Shown here: positions 57,340-64,000 of the stretch, piece after piece | How positions within the stretch are numbered: the first letter of the stretch is position 1 | How the letters are laid out: every line of letters begins with the position of its first letter | Source: Cylicocyclus nassatus | Taxonomy: Eukaryota; Nematoda; Chromadorea; Rhabditida; Strongylidae | Length of the DNA: 64,000 bases | Assembly (NCBI GenBank): GCA_958299035.1 | Contig: CATQJL010000316.1 | Span: 28,836,012 to 28,900,011 of the forward strand | Direction: 5' to 3' | Position numbers and translations under genes: made by a program | The notes under the pieces: generated by a model | Seen by the model: the letters and a program-made list of their open reading frames with translations, nothing else | Told to the model about the DNA's origin: nothing | The model's database searches: none

Positions 57340-58190
57340 ATTTTTCATTCATTTTTGGTGACTCGAACTATTTCTCGTCTTTCAGCTCATGTTCAGCTGA
57401 CTTTCATCACTTCTCCCTATCTCTGGAGTCATTTTCAGCTGACATGAAAATCTTTTCTTTTCTCTCACCTCACCTTCAGCTGACTCAAAGCATTCTTTCA
57501 GCTCATGTTCAGCCGACTTCCAATATCTTTTCCTTCAGTCGGCTCATTTTTATACACATAATAACTTTTCTTTCAGCTCATCCAGCTGACACAATTTATC
57601 ATTTTCTCTCATTTATCTTCAGCTGACATGAAACAACGTTTCCTTCGTCTCAGCTTATTTTCAGCTGACCTACAAAATTTCTTCTTCCGTTTTGGCTCAT
57701 AATCATAACCATAAATATCTTCTCAATCACTTCAGCTCATCTTTAGCTGACTTGAAATAACCTTCCTTCAAAGCTTATTCAGCGACTTGGATTAATTTTT
57801 CTTCCCTCTCAATCATCTCCGAGACTTCATCTTTTCTTTCTTCTCACAGATCACCTGTCAGATCATCTTCAACTGTTTGATAGCACCATTTTGATCTCAG
57901 CTCATTTTCGTCCTCTTTTCTCATCTTTTTTTTCTTCTCAACTCATCTTCAACTGTTTTGTATCACCATTTTCTTCGTCTCAGCCTGTTAGTTGACTCAT
58001 TTTCTTTTCTCAGCTCATTTTCAGTCCGTAGCTCATCTTCAGCTCATCTCATATACTTCCTCTTTCATCTCAGCTCATCTTCATTTAACCACGATACCTC
58101 TTTTATCCCAGCTTTACTTCTATTCTTTCTTATTAGCGCATCTTCAGCTCACTTGCAGTCCTTTACCCTAAGACCTTTGAACCCATGCAG
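57340..58190. repeat. degenerate pyrimidine-rich satellite, TCAGCTCATNTTCAGCTGAC core
   Basis: Dozens of AGCTCAT and CAGCTGAC motifs recur every ~30-60 bases on a CT-rich strand, separated by variable TTTCTTT-type spacers. Frames across it (57444-58197) reflect the composition bias. Confidence 0.8.
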
Positions 58191-59156
58191 CTTCTAAACA
58201 ACAGCACAACCTTGTTGTGCCATAAGTGAATTAGGTGTGCGTCATTACTACTACGAGGGTCCCTCCTCACCCCCTTCGGTTGGATGAGTTTTTTCACATG
58301 GGTGTAAACTCATCTACTTGATGAACAAATTCTCCCCGTCGCGACGTCAGCGTACAGCGATGCATCCAGCTGAAGTTCATGCGTATAACTCGATTAGATT
58401 CTCGTAACTCAACAGACCAAATATGGTGCTCTTTGACTTTATTCTAGGTTCGCTGAGGGTGGTTTAGACTTAATTATCTACGTGAGAATTACGCAAATGC
58501 TATTGTTTTGGACTTCGTCAAGGACGTGAGAGAAGCCCTTTCGGGGAAAGAGAATCGAAAGTACATATAACTTGTATGATTATAACTTTACGAAGAATTA
58601 TTCCAATGCATCTTTATCCAAATTTACATTAACGAATTTTAGACTTTAAGAAGTATTAGATTGTAACATAATTTTTTGTTACACTTGAAAGAAAAAGCAT
58701 TTATGTATTTTTCCAAAATTTTTTTCTCATCTCCAAATTGAATGGAGGGCTGTAGCTTTTCCATATATACATGGCACACGTGAAAAATCCAGTTTTTGAA
58801 TTTTCAAAATTTATCCAAATTATTTTTGGCAAATTTCCAGCTTGCGTTACTGAGCGGTCTAGACCAAACTTCCCTCATATAAGTACAAATGTTCCTAGAA
58901 ACTCGACAAAAATCTGAGAGCATAATAGGAATGACAGAACTTTTAAGGCAAAAGAAAAAAATGGAGATTTGAGAGCGGTCGCAGAGTTGCCTTTATATTT
59001 GTAATCCATATCTGTAAAGGTGGAAATGATATTAATAAATACTCCCTTGTCCACCGCTCATATGTGTCAAATACTAGACTTTGTCAAAGTTCCCAGAGAT
59101 TTTCAAAAGAAAATAAAAAGTGTCCCAAAACTCATGTTACGACCTAACAGTAAAGA
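58191..59156. other. no confident gene
   Basis: The first 350 bases are GC-elevated and non-repetitive (GAGGGTCCCTCCTCACCCCC, CGCGACGTCAGCGTACAGCG) without a supported frame. The rest is AT-rich. Confidence 0.35.
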
Positions 59157-59667
59157 TTTTGAGAACGTTATTTTCGCTTTTTTACACTTGCAAAGGCTCA
59201 TAGACTAGGAAATAAGAAAGATTTATTGAACGTAACTCTCCTCAAATTTGAAAAAATCAGTGGAAGCTTATGAATTAGGTCCGTTTGCTTTTCTATTTCT
59301 ATAATTTGCAATGATTACGATTTATAGGCCCTTTGAGAAGTCGAAATGGCTCTAGAACAAGATTCCCTAAACAGCATTAACCAGACGAATTATATGTCTA
59401 TGTCGATTTCGTTCTTCCCCATTGCATTTGCAACTGCCCCTAGGTCTTAAAAAGTCAAAATAGTTTTTTGCAATCTTTAAATAAGCCAATCAATATTATC
59501 AACGACTCACAGGCATTTAAGGACAATACGACAATACGTGAATGTCAGAGTTGTTTTTTGAACATTTCTACTTGCAACGACTTAGGGGTTTTAAGCCGGC
59601 GAAATTATTTTTTAAAATCATTTTTTGAGAATCACACACAAGTTATTACTTATTAATCTTGTTTGTA

Positions 59668-60865
59668 TTAGGTTGATGCACAATTCCTCCAAAATAGGTA
59701 CAGACCGCAATAATACATATTTTTCTATATCCTAAATAATTCTTGGTTTTTTTTCGATAGAGCAAAGCTAGCTCTACAAGACAGTGCTCAATGTATTTAC
59801 AGCCACTTTGATGCAAGCGAAGATTGAAGCCAAAAACGAAAGAGATCCTAGCGCCCACAAAACCAAGAAAAAATTGAAAGTCCTTTCGAAAAAATCCTTG
59901 AAAAATGCTAGCTTCCTCGTGCATTGGCATTTCATAAGACATTTCTCTATGCACTTGCTGTATTTTTCTCTCAGCTAGAAATTAAGGGAACGAAGTTTTT
60001 TTTAATGTTTTTTTCCAAGACAACGCTGAGGTGTTCTAGCACTGACAGTTGTATAATACTGGACTTCAGAAGCATGAGTGTGAATTTTTGGCTTTTTACA
60101 GCAGCTGATTTACGAAAAATATTGAATTTTTGTCAACTAGGCAAGAAAAATTCGGATAATGAATGCTAAATTCGATATTTCTCGTAAACTAGCTTTTCTA
60201 AAAGGCTGAAAATATAGGGTGTTACTGCTAAAGGCATATCGTATACAACTGTTAGTGCTAGGACATCTCGGCAATGAAAACAGGGCTCGGCACCGGTGGT
60301 CTACAAGCAAGCTGGATATTGTTTTTGGGACGAAAAGCAAAGGGGATTTCTATTTGTGGTCGAAATTACACGAAATTTGCGACATTTTTTTAGTCGACGT
60401 TTCGTTTTTCGGAGATTTTTTAGGAATTATGGGCTTGGATCAAGGGGAATTTCGTAAAAATTCGCAAAAGTCAAGGGGACTTCGTTTTTTTTGCATTTTC
60501 AACTAGCCACCTCGTGCCGAGCCCTTCATGAAAAGTTTTATTTTCTCATCGTTTAGCTGAGAAAAAAATGCAGCAGCTATATAGATAAATGCCTTACATG
60601 GAATGTCTACGCTTGAGCAAGCAAGAACTTTTGTGGGAGTTTTTTGTACGGAGTTGCAATTTTGTTTAGATTTGGCTTAAGGTTTTCGAGAGCGTGGTTT
60701 TTTTCAGTTTTTGGCTTAAAACTTCGCGTGCATAGCGCCATTTAGAGCTAGGTTTGCTCTATTTAATAATATTATCCTATTTAGGATATAGATTTAGGAT
60801 ATAGGGGAATTCCGGAGTATTGCGGTCTGTACCTATTTTGGTGCAGGAATTATGCATCAACCTAA
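59668..60865. mobile_element. mariner-type MITE, ~1.2 kb, ~50-bp terminal repeats
   Basis: TTAGGTTGATGCACAATTCC with CAAAATAGGTACAGACCGCA at the left, and TGCGGTCTGTACCTATTTTGG to GCATCAACCTAA at the right, flanked by TA. It contains the nested hAT element 60282-60525; without it the MITE would be about 0.95 kb. Confidence 0.85.
60282..60525. mobile_element. hAT-type MITE nested in a mariner MITE
   Basis: AGGGCTCGGCACCGGTGGTC at the left and CACCTCGTGCCGAGCCCT at the right. The flanks AATGAAAA and CATGAAAA fit an 8-bp duplication with one mismatch. Inverted relative to 52828-53066. Confidence 0.8.
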
Positions 60866-61062
60866 TACATCTCTATATTTGCACCGACTCAGAGGCTTTG
60901 GCAAGGACAAATGATTTATTAAACACGATTTTTTCGGCAGTAATAAGACGGAGTAAATGTAATTTATTGTATCTTTCCAAACCTCTAACATCTCACGGGC
61001 TTTGAAAAGCTGGAAAAAATTTCAAAGACAATTTTTTGGAAATCATGATAGAACAACTTATA

Positions 61063-62080
61063 TTAGGTCGTTTCAAAAGTGATTTCGCTTTTTTCAAACG
61101 GACACCACATTTGACGGAACAAAGGTTTCTAAGAGGTTTTGAAGGCATTCGATGCAGAATTTCATTCTCTTTCTGATGGTTATAAAATTGTTGCAACAAA
61201 GTCAGTGAGCTTTCAGAAAATGACCAAAATCTGCGACCTATGCTTATTGAGATGGTCAAGTTTCACGATTTTTCGAAACTTTCATATCAATCCTCAGAAG
61301 GAGTTCAAGTAACGATTCGATAGAGTAAAGCTTATGGAAAACAGGGCTGTTTTTTCCCCTTCTCGTAACTCGCCGTAATGTTTTGAAAGATTTTTTAGCA
61401 GAACCATCGAATTCTGGCAGGCCCACTTCAACCACAATCGCATCAAACATCATAATTATTCGGAATTTGAGACTACCAAGATGGTGCTATGAGTTAGCAT
61501 TAATTTTACAAAGCAAGTGAGGGTTTACGGGTTCGAAATATCAAATTTTGAGTTTTTCGGGTACAGCCTGGGGCTCGCTAAAAAATGAGTTATGATGATT
61601 TTTTCCCCGGAAACTAAACGAATCGGAAACAAAAGACGCTTGTTAAAAAAAGGAGAAGAAGCTGCATTGAATAGTGCGCGGCTGCTCTTCTTTTGATGTT
61701 CTACGAGGATTTAGCCGCCCAAGTATGGAAATCGGTAGCATCAGTCAAAATTCTGTTAAAAATATATGGCAAGCTATGGAAAGGAGGAAAAAGTAGTGCT
61801 ATGTTCTATAAGGTTTACTCTATCGAAGCCTTACTTGAATTCCTTCTGAGGACTGATACGAAAGTTTTAAAAAATCGCGAAATTTGGCCATCTCAATAAG
61901 CATAGGTCGCAGATTTTGGTTATTTTCTGAAAGCTCATTGACTGTTTTACAACAGTTTCATAACCATTAGAAAGAGAATGAAATTCTGCATCGAACGCCT
62001 CCAAGACCTCTTAAAAACCTTTGTTCCGTCAAATGTGGTGCCCGTTTGAAAAAAGCGAAATTACTTTTGAAACGACCTAA
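61063..62080. mobile_element. mariner-type MITE, ~1.0 kb, long foldback arms
   Basis: TTAGGTCGTTTCAAAAGTGATTTCGC at the left and GCGAAATTACTTTTGAAACGACCTAA at the right, flanked by TA. The arms extend to about 430 bases each (AAATCTGCGACCTATGCTTA / TAAGCATAGGTCGCAGATTT). Frames inside (61256-61453, 61693-61899) are mirror products of the arms. Confidence 0.85.
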
Positions 62081-62345
62081 TATTATTACTCATATAAATC
62101 ATGCATTCTGCATTTGAAACGACTCAGAGGCTTTAGCAAGTCAAAGCATTTTTTCATGCAATTTCTGTTGAAAAGTGGGGTATTCTTGATAAATAATATT
62201 TTTTTCATTTCTTCTGAAAAGCTCATAGGCTCTAAAAGCCTGGTATAATTTTTTAAACAAAAATTTGAGAATCATGATGAGACAAATTTCATTATTACTT
62301 ATAATTATGCATTCCCACATTTGCAACAACTCACACGCTTCAAAA

Positions 62346-62803
62346 TTTGTGATAGAGTGTGGAGAAAAGTCCATGCTAGGAAATGCTCCCCCTTCCCCTC
62401 CTCAATCCCATGAAAATCTCATTGTCTACTCAACAAAGTTGTTGTACTTAGTGTCTCGTTCTCTATTTCGGTGTGTAATTCACTTGAAGTGCTTCCATAA
62501 TTATAGTAAGGGGAGATGGTGGGAATGAGAATGTGTTCCACAAGGAAGTTCTAGCTAAGCTCACAACATATCAATAAAGTAATCTAATTTTTCTAGTTTC
62601 TATTATTTTCGCAAAGCAGTACATTCTCAAATAATCTCGGGTTATTTTAGTGTCTAGTTTTTGCTACACTGAACTTTTGTAGATATGTAGGAGCAAATGC
62701 CTTTAGATGCCATCACTGCGGAATTATGGTCCTCACGCTGTATGCTACATCATTAGCATAAATATCGTTTGTCCACGGAAGCAATACCTAAATTTGAATG
62801 ACA
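62346..62803. other. no confident gene
   Basis: No element or supported exon seen. Confidence 0.4.
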
Positions 62804-62980
62804 TAACCTTTGATTCAATTGGCGTGACGGATGAGGGGCGGGGCTTTGCAACCTAATTAAGGCCGCTTGCGCCCACGACGCAGTCTGCGCCTCTGTTGCG
62901 CGAGTACTCTACCGTTATTTAGCCTTAATTAGATCACGAAGCCCCGCCCTCCAGCCGCCAAGCCCGTTGAATTAAAGGGT
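62804..62980. mobile_element. ~180-bp foldback MITE (CCTTTGATTCA family), inverted
   Basis: TAACCTTTGATTCAATTGGC at the left and GCCCGTTGAATTAAAGGG at the right, with the GCGGGGCTTTGCAACCTAAT / ATTAGATCACGAAGCCCCGC arms. Confidence 0.85.
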
Positions 62981-63190
62981 GCACAATGTGTTCGTCTCTC
63001 TAGATATATTCGAGTCGTCCTTACAAGCTTAGATTACGACTTTCTGCTAGCTTAGTTTTTTTTTTATAAACTACTACATCAAAATTGGTCTATTTTTGGC
63101 GCCTTTACTTTGCGAATGGGCGGGGCTAGCAAAGAGAGCGGAGTTGGAAACCAAAGGCAACAGCAGATTGATCCCACCATATACTACCGT

Positions 63191-63371
63191 ACAAACCCTT
63201 TGATTCAGTTGGCCTGGCGGCTGGAAGGCGGGGCTTCGTGACCTAATTAAGGCTAGATATTGAACAGAGAGCACGCGCGCAAGAGAGACGCAGATTGCGT
63301 TGCGGACACTAGCGCTAATTAGGTCACAAAGCCCCGCCTTCCAGCCGTCAAGCCAACTGAATCAAAGATTA
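63191..63371. mobile_element. ~180-bp foldback MITE (CCTTTGATTCA family)
   Basis: ACCCTTTGATTCAGTTGGCC at the left and GGCCAACTGA-type right end with ATCAAAGATTA. It lies 210 bases from the previous copy, in opposite orientation. Confidence 0.85.
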
Positions 63372-64000
63372 CCTTCCATGTAATGGCACCCTACAGTCAG
63401 TGAGTGATATGTTTTACATATGTGAAATTTCGGAAATTTTGTTTCAATGTGCTTTCCGCTCACATTTACTCGTTTTCTTGGTCGGAGCAGATATGAGTTT
63501 GGTTTCTGGTGTTAAATTTAATTCTCGAAACCTACCCGCCCTTTCACTTTTTTAACTAAAAGTGCGAGATATGTAAGTTTTGAGTTCTAATTGCCACTGA
63601 GTTTTGGGTTCTGTTATGTTTTCAGAATTGAATGCGTTTTCGCTTGATTTCTTTCGTCTACCAAGACTTCCGCATTTCGGAAGTACAAACGTATGATTTT
63701 AATAAGTTGAACTTTACGGTCTGACTTAACAACCAAAACGAACGAGAAGGGCCTTACCCCTGCCTATGTAGTAGTTTTACGGTACTATCATTCAAGGTAC
63801 AGGTATAATAACTATACGTTTTGCAGACGCTAGTTTGAAGCACAAGTATGATATAATTACTGTCATAGGACTACGGTACGCAAGATTACGGTATTTGATT
63901 ACTGTAGTGAGATCACAGTGCTCTACGTAAAATTACGTAAACATTAAGTTCATTAATGTGTGATTACGTAATCACATATCGCATCCCATCATGCTTCATT
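63372..64000. other. no gene; cluster of TTACGGTA-type motifs
   Basis: Between 63774 and 63960 the motifs TTTTACGGTA, GACTACGGTA, GATTACGGTA, TTACTGTA and AATTACGTAA occur close together, without a complete inverted repeat inside the window. Confidence 0.4.

Larger units (their letters stand above)
59157..62345. repeat. divergent ~100-bp satellite interrupted by MITEs
   Basis: Units built around (TGCAACGACTCAGAGGCTTT) recur at about 59190, 59500, 59573, 60880, 60987, 62117, 62217 and 62322, with an inner TTTGAGAATCATGATGAGAC-like segment. The spacing is about 75-107 bases where no MITE intervenes. Two MITEs (59668-60865 and 61063-62080) interrupt the array. Confidence 0.6.

Noticed and set aside
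57444..58197. Ser/Phe/Leu-rich ORFs
   Set aside because: Composition product of the pyrimidine-rich satellite.
60993..61899. Frames inside 61063-62080 as a divided transposase
   Set aside because: They are mirror images of each other across the foldback arms and carry no transposase motif.

Overview
The window looks like repeat-dense, gene-poor chromosomal DNA of a rhabditid nematode, most likely Caenorhabditis or a close relative. This rests on AT-rich sequence, repeated short motifs of the TTACGGTA / CTACAGTA kind inside foldback elements, many TA-flanked mariner-type ends beginning TTAGGT or CAGGGTGTCCC, G/C mononucleotide tracts of 11-14 nt, and introns with GTAAG donors and TTTNCAG-like acceptors. 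No species is assigned. I see no rRNA, tRNA or CRISPR.

Layout. 1-2000 is a GC-richer, non-repetitive stretch with a TATA-like box. 2041-5630 holds half a MITE and a broken CR1/Jockey-like LINE (endonuclease plus reverse transcriptase in several frames). 5597-6138 (minus) is a candidate two-exon secreted protein whose 3' end runs into the LINE tail. 6838-8554 has two MITEs placed back to back. 10078-10492 and 14496-15016 are Helitron-like elements, most of whose length folds into an inverted repeat. 16-21 kb holds several GC-elevated candidate exons on the plus strand, the clearest being a terminal exon at 21008-21148. 22-43 kb is mostly MITEs of about ten families. 43674-52823 (plus) is the best candidate host gene: small exons in compatible phase, an 8-kb intron full of MITEs, and a last exon split by a Helitron; removing the Helitron restores one frame that ends at 52823, just before a hAT-type element with a perfect 8-bp target duplication. 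55.9-58.2 kb is a degenerate pyrimidine-rich satellite with an AGCTGA/TCAGCT core, and 59.2-62.4 kb is a divergent ~100-bp satellite broken by large MITEs, one of which contains a nested hAT element. The last 1.3 kb has two more copies of the commonest ~180-bp foldback MITE.

Most of the window is therefore made of non-autonomous DNA transposons (mariner/Tc1-like, hAT-like, TTAA-flanked, Helitron) with no transposase I can recognise. Open frames of 50-100 codons arise often by chance in this much sequence, so every exon call is a proposal supported by splice signals, phase and local GC, not by homology.
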